Made by a program: the position numbers and the translations under genes. This document shows positions 15,729 through 24,280 of a stretch of 64,000 bases of DNA, piece by piece. Numbering within the stretch: the first letter of the stretch is position 1; each line of letters starts with the position of its first letter. The notes under the pieces are model-generated. The model did no database searches. It saw nothing but the letters and a program-made list of their open reading frames with translations, and was not told where the DNA came from. This stretch comes from Methylobacterium aquaticum (GTDB lineage Bacteria > Pseudomonadota > Alphaproteobacteria > Rhizobiales > Beijerinckiaceae): NCBI RefSeq assembly GCF_016804325.1, contig NZ_CP043627.1, positions 5,623,501-5,687,500 on the forward strand. The letters run 5' to 3'.

Positions 15729-16730
15729 ATGACCGCACTCCCCAAGGTCGCCTTCATCGGCACGGGCGGCACCCTGTCGTCGGTGGGCCGCGACTCCCTC
15801 GACATCCTCGACTACACCGCCACCGGCATGCGCCTGGAGGCGGAGGAGATTCTGGCCCGGGTGCCGGAGGCCGCCTCCGTCGCCGAGGTGGTGCCGGTGC
15901 GCTTCCGGGCGGTGACGAGCCCGGGCATCGGCTTCTCGGATTGGCGCGAGCTGGTCCTGATCTGCGAGCGGCTGGTGGCCGAGCACCCGGACCTCGCCGG
16001 CATCGTGATCGGGCACGGCACCGCCACCCTGGAGGAGACCGCCTACGCGCTGAGCCTCACCCTGACCGTGGCGGTGCCGGTGGTGGTGGTGGGCTCGCAA
16101 AGGCCGATCACCGCCCTGTCGAGCGATGCCCCCCTCAACCTCGTCGCCGCCCTGCGGACCGCCGCCGCGCCGGAATCCCGCGGGCGGGGCGTGCTGGTGG
16201 TGCTCAACGACGAGATCCAGGCCGCCCGCGAGGTGACCAAGACCTCGGTCGCCCGGCTCCAGACCTTCCGGACGTCGGATTTCGGCGTACTCGGCCAGGT
16301 CGACGGGCCGCATGTGCGCTACTACCGCAGGTCCGAGCGCCGCCACGCCCCCGGCACGCCGTTCGACATCCGCGCCCTCGACGCCCTGCCGCGGGTCGAT
16401 GTCTCGTATGCTTACGCCGATGCCGACGGCACGGCGGTGCGGGCCTTCGCGCAAGCGGGGGCGCGGGGCATCGTCTCGGCCGGGCTCGCCCCCGGCATGA
16501 CCCCGCCGGCGGAGGCCGAGGCGCTGGGCGCGGCGGTCGCGGCCGGCATCGCCGTGGTGCAATCGACCCGCGCCGGCAGCGGCGTGGTGCCGGAGACCCG
16601 GCGGCTGGCCGAGCTCGGCATCCTCAGCGCCGACAACCTGACGCCGCAGAAGGCCCGCATCCTCCTGGCCCTGGCCCTCGCGACGACCCGCGACCCCGCA
16701 GCCCTGCGGGAGATCTTCGCGACGTATTGA
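15729..16730 (+). CDS. Asparaginase-family protein with altered HGTDT motif
   Basis: 333 residues. The fold is that of type I/II L-asparaginases, which hydrolyse Asn to Asp and ammonia: N-terminal FIGTGGTLSS with the nucleophile Thr, a VVVGSQRPI loop, LNDEIQAAREVTKTS, and a C-terminal STRAGSGVVPETRRLAELGIL. The second active-site motif, normally HGTDT, reads HGTATLEET here, so the substrate-contacting Asp is Ala99. No signal peptide is seen, so the protein is probably cytoplasmic. It could be an amidohydrolase with a changed substrate. Confidence 0.8.
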   Translation: MTALPKVAFIGTGGTLSSVGRDSLDILDYTATGMRLEAEEILARVPEAASVAEVVPVRFRAVTSPGIGFSDWRELVLICERLVAEHPDLAGIVIGHGTATLEETAYALSLTLTVAVPVVVVGSQRPITALSSDAPLNLVAALRTAAAPESRGRGVLVVLNDEIQAAREVTKTSVARLQTFRTSDFGVLGQVDGPHVRYYRRSERRHAPGTPFDIRALDALPRVDVSYAYADADGTAVRAFAQAGARGIVSAGLAPGMTPPAEAEALGAAVAAGIAVVQSTRAGSGVVPETRRLAELGILSADNLTPQKARILLALALATTRDPAALREIFATY

Positions 16731-16948
16731 CCTGCGGGGCGCAGGTCCGACGACCTCATCCGCCGGGCGATTGCCAGGCGCGCGGGCGCTGCTCTAGGGT
16801 CCGACGGCTAGGCCCGACGACTGCCCCCGCGGGTCGGGCCGGCGGCAGGTCGGGCCGGCGCAGTCTGAACACCTTCGTCAGCGCCCGACCTGCACGAGGG
16901 GCAGGCGCGCCCGCGCCGCCAAAGCCCCCGGGGAGAGACGACGTCCGC

Positions 16949-17446
16949 ATGGTACGCCTGAACGAGATCCGGGCCGGCGAGGTCGCGGTCGCGCCGCCCG
17001 AAGCGCAGGATGCCGGCCTGGTCTTCATCGGCCGCATCCATACCCCCTGGACCGACCGTCTCGGCTGCCCGCGCCAGGGCCGGCTCGACGGGCCGACCTG
17101 CCGGATCGAGGTGTTTCCCCCCTGGCGCGAGGCCCTCGACGGCGTCGCGCTCTACGAGCGCCTGGAGGTGCTGTACTGGCTCGACCGGTCGCGGCGCGAC
17201 CTGGTGCGCCAGAGCCCGGCCGATGACGGCACCACGCGAGGCACCTTCTCCCTGCGCTCGCCGGTGCGGCCGAACCCGATCGGCACCAGCATCGTCCGGC
17301 TCATCGGGGTCGAGGACGGGGTGGTGCAGGTGCGCGGGCTCGATTGCCTCGACGGCACGCCGCTCCTCGACATCAAGCCCGACCGCACCCTGTTCACGCC
17401 CCTGGCGCCGCCGCAGGCCGGCGACGCGGAGACCGGTGCGGCGTGA
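16949..17446 (+). CDS. trmO: TrmO/TsaA-like tRNA methyltransferase
   Basis: 165 residues. The family adds the N6-methyl group to t6A at position 37 of tRNA-Thr (ACY-reading) using SAM. The UPF0066 beta-barrel signatures are present: IGRIHTPWTDRLGCPRQG near residue 28, a long VLYWLDRSRRDLV segment, SPVRPNPIGTSIVRL, and GLDCLDGTPLLDIKPD. The ATG at 16949 gives the usual compact length. The gene overlaps the next by a GTGA, indicating translational coupling to the zinc hydrolase. Identity as TrmO rather than another TsaA-like protein is a family-level inference. Confidence 0.8.
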   Translation: MVRLNEIRAGEVAVAPPEAQDAGLVFIGRIHTPWTDRLGCPRQGRLDGPTCRIEVFPPWREALDGVALYERLEVLYWLDRSRRDLVRQSPADDGTTRGTFSLRSPVRPNPIGTSIVRLIGVEDGVVQVRGLDCLDGTPLLDIKPDRTLFTPLAPPQAGDAETGAA

Positions 17447-18363
17447 GGATCGTCGGCGCGCTCCTCCTCGTCCTCTCCCTGTTCGCCCCGCCGGCCGAGG
17501 CCGGCGGTGCGGCGGCCCTGCCGATGCAGGAGGTGGCGCCGGGCGTCTTCGTCTATGCCGCCCCCTATGCGCTCGCCGGGCGCGGCAATGACGGGGCGAT
17601 CGCCAATGTCGGCTTCGTGATCGGGCGCGACGCGGTGGCGGTGATCGATACCGGCGGCAGCCTGCGGGCGGGAGAGCGCCTGCTGGCGGCCCTGCGCCAG
17701 CGCACCGCCCTGCCGGTGCGCTACGTGATCAACACCCACGTCCACCCCGACCACGTGCTGGGCAACGCCGCCTTCGCCGCCGACGGCACGACCTTCGTCG
17801 GCCACCGCGCCCTGCCCGAGGCGCTGGCGGCGCGGGCGCAGGACTACCTCCGGGCCAATGCCGACCTCGTCGGGCCCGACTTCGCCGGCACCCGGATCGT
17901 GCCGCCGACCCTGCTGGTCTCGAGCGTCCTCGACCTCGACCTCGGCGGGCGGGCGCTCCACCTCGAAGCCTGGCCGACCTCCCACACCAACAGCGACCTG
18001 ACGGTCCGCGACGAGGCCACCGACACCTGGTTCCTCGGCGACCTGCTGTTCGTCGGCCACGTGCCGGCCCTCGACGGGCGGCTCACCGGCTGGATCGCCA
18101 CCTTGCGGTCCCTGCACGCGCGGCCCGCCGCCCGGGTGGTGCCCGGCCACGGCCCCGCCGTCGTGCCCTGGCCCGCCGCCGCCGGGCCGATCGACCGCTA
18201 CCTCGCGACCCTCGAGACGCAGGTGCGGGCGATGGTGCGGGACGGCACGCCGATCGGCGAGGCCGGCCGGGCGGCGAAAGGGGAGGCGGGGGAATGGGCG
18301 TTGTTCGACGATTTCAACGCCCGCAACGCCACGACAGCCTACCAGGAACTGGAATGGGAATAG
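17443..18363 (+). CDS. Quinoprotein-associated SoxH-like zinc metallohydrolase
   Basis: 306 residues from GTG 17443, with a Sec signal peptide (VGALLLVLSLFAPPAEA). The metallo-beta-lactamase fold shows the zinc motif THVHPDH, a later AWPTSHTNSDL, LGDLLFVGHVPALDG and VVPGHGPAV. It matches what I recall as quinoprotein relay system zinc metallohydrolase 2, a periplasmic protein that accompanies PQQ-dependent dehydrogenases and SoxYZ-like carriers. The SoxYZ-like partner is present at 25673. The gene immediately precedes xoxF. The true substrate is unknown. Confidence 0.8.
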   Translation: MRIVGALLLVLSLFAPPAEAGGAAALPMQEVAPGVFVYAAPYALAGRGNDGAIANVGFVIGRDAVAVIDTGGSLRAGERLLAALRQRTALPVRYVINTHVHPDHVLGNAAFAADGTTFVGHRALPEALAARAQDYLRANADLVGPDFAGTRIVPPTLLVSSVLDLDLGGRALHLEAWPTSHTNSDLTVRDEATDTWFLGDLLFVGHVPALDGRLTGWIATLRSLHARPAARVVPGHGPAVVPWPAAAGPIDRYLATLETQVRAMVRDGTPIGEAGRAAKGEAGEWALFDDFNARNATTAYQELEWE

Positions 18364-18790
18364 ATGACGACTTACGGTTAAGTATGTCGGCCGAGACGAC
18401 CTCGTTCGCCGACCAACAACTTCGGACACGAACCGGTGATGTTGCGGTGCAAAATTTCAATGCTGCGCTGCACATCGCAACGCGATATATACCTTAGTTA
18501 TCAATTTGGAGGCGAGGAGGGGCCACCCTGCGGCAGGCTGGTGTGTTGACGGCGCCCCAATTTTTCTTAGAGTTCCTTCAGCTTCGGTTTCAACGGTGCC
18601 GCCAGGGGAAGGCGGCGCACGGTTCGCAGACACGGCAGGCCCGCCCGGGCCCCTCTCGCGCCAGTCCCGCTGGCGGCCGGTCGTGACACGCTGCCGAGGC
18701 GAAGAACGTCCCCAAAACGTAAACAGCAGGAACGGCTTGATACGTCCCTTCCCGGGGACGTGCAGCGGAATGCACCTGTCGGAGGAATCC
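18364..18790 (+). promoter_or_regulatory. xoxF upstream region
   Basis: This 427-base non-coding region is markedly AT-richer in its first third than the flanking genes. It contains an imperfect inverted repeat, GTTGCGGTGCA at 18441-18451 and TGCACATCGCAAC at 18469-18481, followed by an AT-rich GATATATACCTTAG that could include a -10 element. xoxF is preceded by GGAGGA at 18781-18786. The inverted repeat is a candidate regulator site; no known consensus was matched. Confidence 0.45.
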
Positions 18791-20592
18791 ATGAGAGCGG
18801 TCCATCTCCTTGCGGTGAGCGCGGGCATCCTCGGTGCCGCCCCGGCGCTGGCGAACGAAGACGTGCTGAAGCGCACGGCCAACCCGGCCGAGCAGGTTCT
18901 GCAGACGGTCGACTACGCCAACACGCGTTATTCCAAGCTCGACCAGATCAATACCGGCAACGTCAACAAGCTTCAGGTCGCCTGGACCTTCTCGACCGGC
19001 GTGCTGCGCGGCCACGAGGGCTCGCCGCTGGTCATCGGCGACGTGATGTACGTCCACACGCCGTTCCCGAACATCGTCTACGCGCTCGATCTGAACAACG
19101 ACGGCAAGATCCTCTGGAAGTACGAGCCGAAGCAGGATCCGAACGTGATCCCGGTGATGTGCTGCGACACGGTGAACCGTGGCTTGGCCTATGCCGACGG
19201 CGCGATCTTCCTGCACCAAGCCGACACCACCCTCGTGTCGCTCGATGCCAAGACCGGCAAGGTGAACTGGTCGGTGCAGAACGGCGATCCGAAGATCGGC
19301 GAGACCAACACCGCCACCGTGATGCCGGTGAAGGACAAGCTGATCGTCGGCATCGCGGGCGCCGAGTACGGCATCCGCGGCAACATCACCGCCTACGACA
19401 TCAAGACCGGCAAGCGTGCCTGGCGCGCCTACAACGTCGGTCCCGATGACGAGATGAAGATCGACCCCGAGAAGACCACCGAGCTCGGCAAGCCGGTCGG
19501 CAAGGACTCGTCGATCAAGACCTGGGAAGGCGACCAGTGGAAGACCGGCGGCGCCTCGACCTGGGGCTGGTACTCCTACGACCCGAAGCTGAACCTGGTC
19601 TATTACGGCACCGGCAACCCCTCGACCTGGAACCCGAAGCAGCGCCCGGGCGACAACAAGTGGTCGATGACGATCTTCGCCCGTGACGCCGATACCGGCG
19701 TGGCGAAGTGGGTCTACCAGATGACCCCCACGACGAGTGGGACTATGACGGCATCAACGAGATGATCCTCACGGATCAGAAGATCGACGGCAAGGAGCGC
19801 CCGCTCCTGACCCACTTCGATCGTAACGGCTTCGGCTATACCCTCGACCGGGCCACCGGCGAGCTGCTCGTCGCCGAGAAGTACGATCCGGCGGTGAACT
19901 GGGCCACCAAGGTCGACATGGACAAGTCGTCCAAGACCTACGGTCGTCCGCTCGTCGTCGCCAAGTACTCGACCGACCAGAACGGCGAGGACACCAACAC
20001 CAAGGGCGTCTGCCCGGCGGCGCTCGGCTCCAAGGACCAGCAGCCGGCGGCCTTCTCGCCCAAGACCAACCTGTTCTACGTGCCGACCAACCACGTCTGC
20101 ATGGACTACGAGCCGTTCCGGGTGAGCTACACCCCGGGCCAGCCCTATGTCGGTGCGACCCTGTCGATGTACCCGGCGCCCAACAGCCACGGCGGCATGG
20201 GCAACTTCATCGCCTGGGACGGCACGGCCGGCAAGATCAAGTGGTCGAACCCCGAGCAGTTCTCGGTGTGGTCGGGTGCTCTCGCCACCGCGGGTGACGT
20301 GGTGTTCTACGGCACGCTCGAGGGCTACCTGAAGGCCGTCGACGCCAAGTCGGGCAAGGAACTCTACAAGTTCAAGACCCCGTCGGGCATCATCGGCAAC
20401 GTGATGACCTTCCAGCACAAGGGCAAGCAGAACATCGCCGTGCTCTCGGGCGTCGGCGGCTGGGCGGGCATCGGTCTCGCGGCCGGCCTCACCGACCCGA
20501 ATGCCGGCCTCGGTGCGGTCGGCGGCTACGCCGCCCTGTCGAGCTACACCAACCTCGGCGGCCAGCTGACCGTCTTCAACCTGCCGAACTAA
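18791..20592 (+). pseudogene. xoxF: Lanthanide-dependent methanol dehydrogenase XoxF, frameshifted
   Basis: XoxF oxidises methanol in the periplasm with PQQ and a lanthanide, passing electrons to cytochrome XoxG. The N-terminal 313 residues run from a Sec signal peptide (ending PALA-NEDV) through the vicinal Cys pair [10 protein letters not shown] (C124-C125) to WVYQMTP. The frame then breaks and continues in +1 from [14 protein letters not shown] to the C-terminus. The first Asp in DEWDYD is the catalytic one and the second is the extra lanthanide ligand, Ala in MxaF, so this is XoxF and not MxaF. Restoring one C in the C5 run at 19725-19729 gives a normal protein of about 600 residues. Either a sequencing error or a true inactivating mutation. 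Confidence 0.93.
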
Positions 20593-20608
20593 CCGGCCCT
20601 TCGGCCGG
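20593..20608 (+). terminator. Short hairpin directly after xoxF stop
   Basis: CCGGCC-CTTC-GGCCGG is a perfect six-base-pair stem with a tetraloop immediately after the stop codon. There is no T-run after it, so it may act as an mRNA-stabilising hairpin or together with the longer hairpin downstream. Confidence 0.4.
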
Positions 20609-20651
20609 TGGGAAGGCAGGCTGCGACGACGGCACCTCAGACCTAAGTCCG

Positions 20652-20677
20652 GGCCGGCGCGGGTATCCGCGCCGGCC
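20652..20677 (+). terminator. Strong hairpin between xoxF and xoxG
   Basis: GGCCGGCGCGG-GTAT-CCGCGCCGGCC forms a perfect 11-bp stem with a 4-base loop, followed by TCCTTATGATTAG. The T content downstream is modest, so termination may be partial. That would lower xoxG/xoxJ transcript relative to xoxF. Confidence 0.6.
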
Positions 20678-20732
20678 TCCTTATGATTAGATTATCATCA
20701 GGGTGCAGGACGCCGGTTTCGGCGGCGACCCA

Positions 20733-21377
20733 ATGATATCCAGGGAGAAGCGTCCTTTGCGTCACCTCAGCAAAGTTGTCCTGCGGCCGCTCGCGGCCGG
20801 CCTCGCCCTAGCAACCGTCGGGATGGTTGCCGTACATGCTGAGGATGCCAAGAAGGCCGACGCGACACCGGATCCGGCGCTGGCCAACCAGCTCAATCCC
20901 GCCGACAAGGCCGAACTCGACGAGAAGCTGCTCGCCAAGGACGCCGCCGTGAAGGTGGAAGACGGCAAGTACACCGACGCCGCCGGCGCCCCGACCTTCC
21001 ACATCACCAATAACGGCAAGAAGGTCGACTGGTACACCTATTCGGGTTATCGCCGCTATCACGCCGAGTGCCACGTCTGCCACGGTCCGGACGGCATGGG
21101 CTCGACCTACGCCCCGGCGCTGAAGGATTCGCTGAAAACCCTCTCCTACGAGGAGTTCGTCGGCATTGTCGTCGGCGGCAAGCAGGACGTGAACTCGTCG
21201 ACCCAGAAGGTCATGCCGGCCTTCGGCGACAACAAGAACGTCACCTGCTACATGGACGACCTCTACGTCTACCTGAAGGCGCGGGCCTCCGGTGCGCTCG
21301 GCCGGGTGCGTCCGGGCGACAAGGAAGAGAAGCCGGAAGCGGCGCGCAAGCAGGAGAAGGAGTGCCTGGGCGGTTGA
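20733..21377 (+). CDS. xoxG: Cytochrome c XoxG, electron acceptor of XoxF
   Basis: 214 residues with a hydrophobic export segment (LRPLAAGLALATVGMVAVHA) ending before AEDAKK. A single c-type heme site CHVCH lies in YHAECHVCHGPDGMGSTYAP, with a likely Met ligand in KVMPAFGDNKNVTCY. This matches the periplasmic cytochrome that takes electrons from XoxF. The start is uncertain: ATG 20733 is used, but TTG 20757 with CAGGGAGAAG upstream is possible. The stop overlaps xoxJ (TGATG), so the two are coupled. Confidence 0.9.
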   Translation: MISREKRPLRHLSKVVLRPLAAGLALATVGMVAVHAEDAKKADATPDPALANQLNPADKAELDEKLLAKDAAVKVEDGKYTDAAGAPTFHITNNGKKVDWYTYSGYRRYHAECHVCHGPDGMGSTYAPALKDSLKTLSYEEFVGIVVGGKQDVNSSTQKVMPAFGDNKNVTCYMDDLYVYLKARASGALGRVRPGDKEEKPEAARKQEKECLGG

Positions 21378-22222
21378 TGACGCGGGCACCCCTCACGGCG
21401 ATCGTCCTGGCGGCCGGCCTCGCGCTGGCCGCCTCGGCGCACGCGCAGAACCTCCCGGACCTCGTCACGACCGACGTGCTGCGCGTCTGCGCCGATCCCG
21501 GCAACATGCCGTTCTCGGAGCGCAAGGGTGACGGGTTCGAGAACCGCATCGCGGAGATCGTCGCCGACGAGCTGAAGGTGAAGCTGCGCTATTACTGGCT
21601 CACGCAGGGGCCGGGCTTCGTGCGCAACACGCTGGGCACCGGCCTGTGCGACGTCATCGTCGGCTCGGCCTTCGGCAGCGAGCTGGTGCAGAGCACCAAC
21701 CCCTATTACCGCTCGACCTACGTGCTCGTGTCGCGCCACGGCAGCTTTGACGGCCTGACCGGCCTCGACGATCCGCGCCTGAAGGGGAAGCCGATCGGCG
21801 TGATCGTCGGCACGCCCCCGGTCGAGCGGATGGGAGCGGTCGGCCTGGTGCCGACCATGAAGCCCTATTCGCCCTACCAGTTCGACCCGGCGCGCCAATA
21901 CCAGACCGTCACGGCCGAGATCGTCGCCGACGTGACCTCGGGCAAGCTCGACGCCGCCGTGCTCTGGGGACCCGCCGCCGGCTGGCTCGCCAAACAGGCC
22001 GGCGGCCTCGACCTCGTGCCGCTGCTGCGCGAGCCCGACCGGCCGCCGCTCGCCTACCGCATCGCCATGGGCGTGCGCCACGGCGAGAACGAGTGGAAGC
22101 GGGTTCTCAACAATGCTCTGCGCAAGCGCCGGGCCGAGATCGAGGCGGTGTTGCGCGACTACGCGGTTCCGCTCCTCGACGAGGAGGAGAGCCGGCTGCT
22201 GCCGGCGGACGCCAAGCCGTGA
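21377..22222 (+). CDS. xoxJ: XoxJ, periplasmic binding-type partner of XoxF
   Basis: 281 residues with a signal peptide (LTAIVLAAGLALAASAHA). The body is a family-3 solute-binding fold (VLRVCADPGNMPFSERKGDGFENRIAEIVA, split across residues 35-65; YYRSTYVLVSRHG; KPIGVIVGTPPVERMGAVGL). XoxJ proteins are encoded beside xoxF/xoxG and are thought to assist XoxF maturation or activation rather than transport. The ATG overlaps the xoxG stop, and its stop overlaps the GTG of the next gene. Confidence 0.9.
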   Translation: MTRAPLTAIVLAAGLALAASAHAQNLPDLVTTDVLRVCADPGNMPFSERKGDGFENRIAEIVADELKVKLRYYWLTQGPGFVRNTLGTGLCDVIVGSAFGSELVQSTNPYYRSTYVLVSRHGSFDGLTGLDDPRLKGKPIGVIVGTPPVERMGAVGLVPTMKPYSPYQFDPARQYQTVTAEIVADVTSGKLDAAVLWGPAAGWLAKQAGGLDLVPLLREPDRPPLAYRIAMGVRHGENEWKRVLNNALRKRRAEIEAVLRDYAVPLLDEEESRLLPADAKP

Positions 22223-22763
22223 GGCGGGGGCTCGCGGCCGCTTTCCTGATTCTGGCAGCCGGCCTCGCGCGGGCCGCCGGTCCGACCGCTCCGCCTGAGC
22301 CCGACGACTACCGCCAGGAGGACTTCCGCAGCCCGACGCCCGCGACCCTGCGCGGCGCAGAGACGATCACCACCGCGGAGGCCGAGCGGCTGTGGCGGGC
22401 CGGCGCCGCCTTCGTCGACGTGCTGCCGCGTCCGCCGCGGCCCACCACCCTGCCCCCGGCACGATCTGGCGCGATGCGCCGCATGACAGCATCCCGCACG
22501 CCATCTGGCTGCCCAATACCGGCTACGGTGCGCTGGCGCCGCAGACGGAGGAGTACTTCCGGCACGGCCTCGCTGCGGCGACCGAGGGCCGCCCCGACAG
22601 GCCGGTGGTCCTGTTCTGCCAGCGGAACTGCTGGATGTCGTGGAACGCCGCCAGGCGCGCCCTGACCCTCGGCTACCTTCACGTCCACTGGTACCCGGAC
22701 GGGACCGACGGCTGGGGCGAGGCCGGCCTGCCCCTCGCCAGGGTGAGCCCCGCGGCGCCGTGA
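22219..22763 (+). pseudogene. PQQ-dependent catabolism-associated CxxxCW protein, frameshifted
   Basis: From GTG 22219 the product has a signal peptide (AAAFLILAAGLARA) and a rhodanese-like N-terminal half up to AAFVDVLPRPPRP. The frame then breaks and continues in another frame with GTIWRDAPHDSIPHAIWLP and ends after the signature FCQRNCWMSWNAARRA. Restoring one C in the C5 run at 22453-22457 joins both halves into one protein of about 180 residues, the normal size. The family accompanies periplasmic quinoprotein alcohol dehydrogenases; its reaction is unknown. Confidence 0.85.
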
Positions 22764-22816
22764 CGCTCGGGTCAGCCCGTGGCATGCAGGCGGCGTCGAG
22801 AACCGGGAGCAGCATC

Positions 22817-23520
22817 ATGAGCCACGAGCGCGTCGCCATCGTCACCGCCGGCGGCAGCGGCATGGGGGCCGCGGCCGCCCGCAAGCTGGCGGGGGAGGGT
22901 TTCCGGGTCGCGATCCTGTCGTCGTCCGGCAAGGGCGAGGCCCTGGCCGAGTCCCTCGGCGGGCTCGGGATGACGGGCTCGAACCGATCGCCGGACGATC
23001 TCGCCCGCCTCGTCGAGGGGACGATGGCGCGGTGGGGGCGGGTCGACGTGCTGGTCAACAGCGCCGGCCATGGGCCCAAGGGCCCGCTCCTCGACCTCAC
23101 CGACGAGGACTGGAGCCGCGGGATGGAGGTCTACTTCCTCAACGTGGTGCGGCCGACCCGCCTCGTCACGCCGATCATGCAGCGCCAGGGCGGCGGCACG
23201 ATCATCAACATCTCGACCTTCGCGGCCTTCGAGCCCGAGCAGGCCTTTCCGACCTCCGGCGTGTTCCGCTCGGGGCTGACCGCCTTCACCAAGCTCTTCG
23301 CCGACCGCTACGCCCCCGACAACGTCCGGATGAACAACATCCTGCCGGGCTTCATCGACAGCCTGCCGGAGAAGCCCGGCATCCGCGACCGGATCCCGCT
23401 GGGCCGCTACGGCAGCGAGGACGAGATCGCCGCCGTCGTCGCCTTCCTGGCCTCCCCGGGGCGGGCTACATCACCGGGCAGAACCTGCGGGTGGATGGGG
23501 GGATCACGCGGTCGGTGTAG
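22817..23520 (+). pseudogene. Short-chain dehydrogenase-like protein, frameshifted, atypical active site
   Basis: An SDR fold starting at ATG 22817: nucleotide site VTAGGSGMGAAAARKLAGEG, NSAGHGPKGP, then PGFIDSLPEKPG. The frame breaks at the GGGG run 23458-23461; one extra G restores the usual SDR C-terminus GYITGQNLRVDGGITRSV, giving about 234 residues. The YxxxK catalytic pair is replaced: aligned positions are Ser147 and Arg151 in TSGVFRSGL. It may be a redox-inactive SDR or use a different mechanism. It lies downstream of the xox genes but has its own spacing of about 50 bases. Confidence 0.8.
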
Positions 23521-23576
23521 ACGGGAGATTGCGGCAGGTCTGGCAAGTCAGGCCATGCGGTTGTCACACCCTCCAT

Positions 23577-23715
23577 GTCATCCTGGGGCCGCGCAGCGGA
23601 ACCCGGGATCCATAACCGCGACGGTGGAGGATGAGGCGGCACGCGATCCGCCTTGTTCTTCTGCGTTAGCGGTTATGGATCCCGGGCTTTCGCCTTCGGC
23701 GATCCCCGGGATGAC
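23577..23715. repeat. Palindromic intergenic repeat, family B copy 1
   Basis: A 139-base inverted repeat. The left arm runs GTCATCC to ATCCATAACCGC and the right arm GCGGTTATGGAT to GGGATGAC, with partial mismatch near the ends. A similar element with the same CCGCGCAGCGGA core lies at 39476. It fills the gap between the SDR and folK and may end transcripts from both sides. Confidence 0.75.
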
Positions 23716-23794
23716 CCTGTGGGTTTGCGAACGTCTTCGCCCGACTCGCCGGCTTCCCGTCATGGTCTGACTTGTGCCACCCGGTCGACCGAGG

Positions 23795-24280
23795 TCAGGC
23801 CTCCCTCTCCACCGGCTCGATCCCGCTCCGGTCGAGCCGCGCCAGTGCCACCTCCACCGTCTCCCCGCCGATCACCAAGTCCGGGGCGATCTCGGCGAGC
23901 GGCACCAGCACGAAGGCGCGCTCGCGCAGGAAGCGGTGGGGCAGCACCAGCCGTTCGTCGGAGATGGTGGCGCCGGCGTAATGCAGCACGTCGATGTCGA
24001 TCACCCGCGGCCCCCAGCGGCGCTCCCGCACCCGGCCGAGGCGGGTCTCGGCGGACAGGCAGGCCTCCAGCAGGGCGTGGGGCGAGAGCGTGGTCTCGAT
24101 GCCGATCGCGGCGTTGAGGAACCAGTCCTGGTCGGTATCGCCCCAGGGCGGGGTGCGGTAGTCGCGCGAGCGGGCCGTCACCGTGATGCCGGGCGTGGCG
24201 GCGAGCGCCGCGATCGCCGCATCGAGCATCGCGGCCTTGTCGCCGAGATTGCTGCCCAGTCCCAGATAGGCGTCAGTCAC
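23795..24280 (-). CDS. folK: HPPK, 6-hydroxymethyl-dihydropterin pyrophosphokinase
   Basis: 161 residues. It transfers pyrophosphate from ATP to 6-hydroxymethyl-7,8-dihydropterin in folate synthesis. Motifs are YLGLGSNLGDK at the N-terminus, FLNAAIGIETTL, and the signature RRWGPRVIDIDVLHY with the two Asp residues for magnesium, then LPHRFLRERAFVLVPLAEIAPD. It is the last gene of a leftward folP-folB-folK operon and overlaps folB by about nine bases. Confidence 0.95.
   Translation of the reverse strand: MTDAYLGLGSNLGDKAAMLDAAIAALAATPGITVTARSRDYRTPPWGDTDQDWFLNAAIGIETTLSPHALLEACLSAETRLGRVRERRWGPRVIDIDVLHYAGATISDERLVLPHRFLRERAFVLVPLAEIAPDLVIGGETVEVALARLDRSGIEPVEREA

Noticed and set aside
18791..20592. 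Assignment of the dehydrogenase as calcium-type MxaF
   Set aside because: The motif reads DEWDYD, with the additional Asp of XoxF where MxaF has Ala, and it is followed by xoxG and xoxJ and not mxaJ-mxaG-mxaI.
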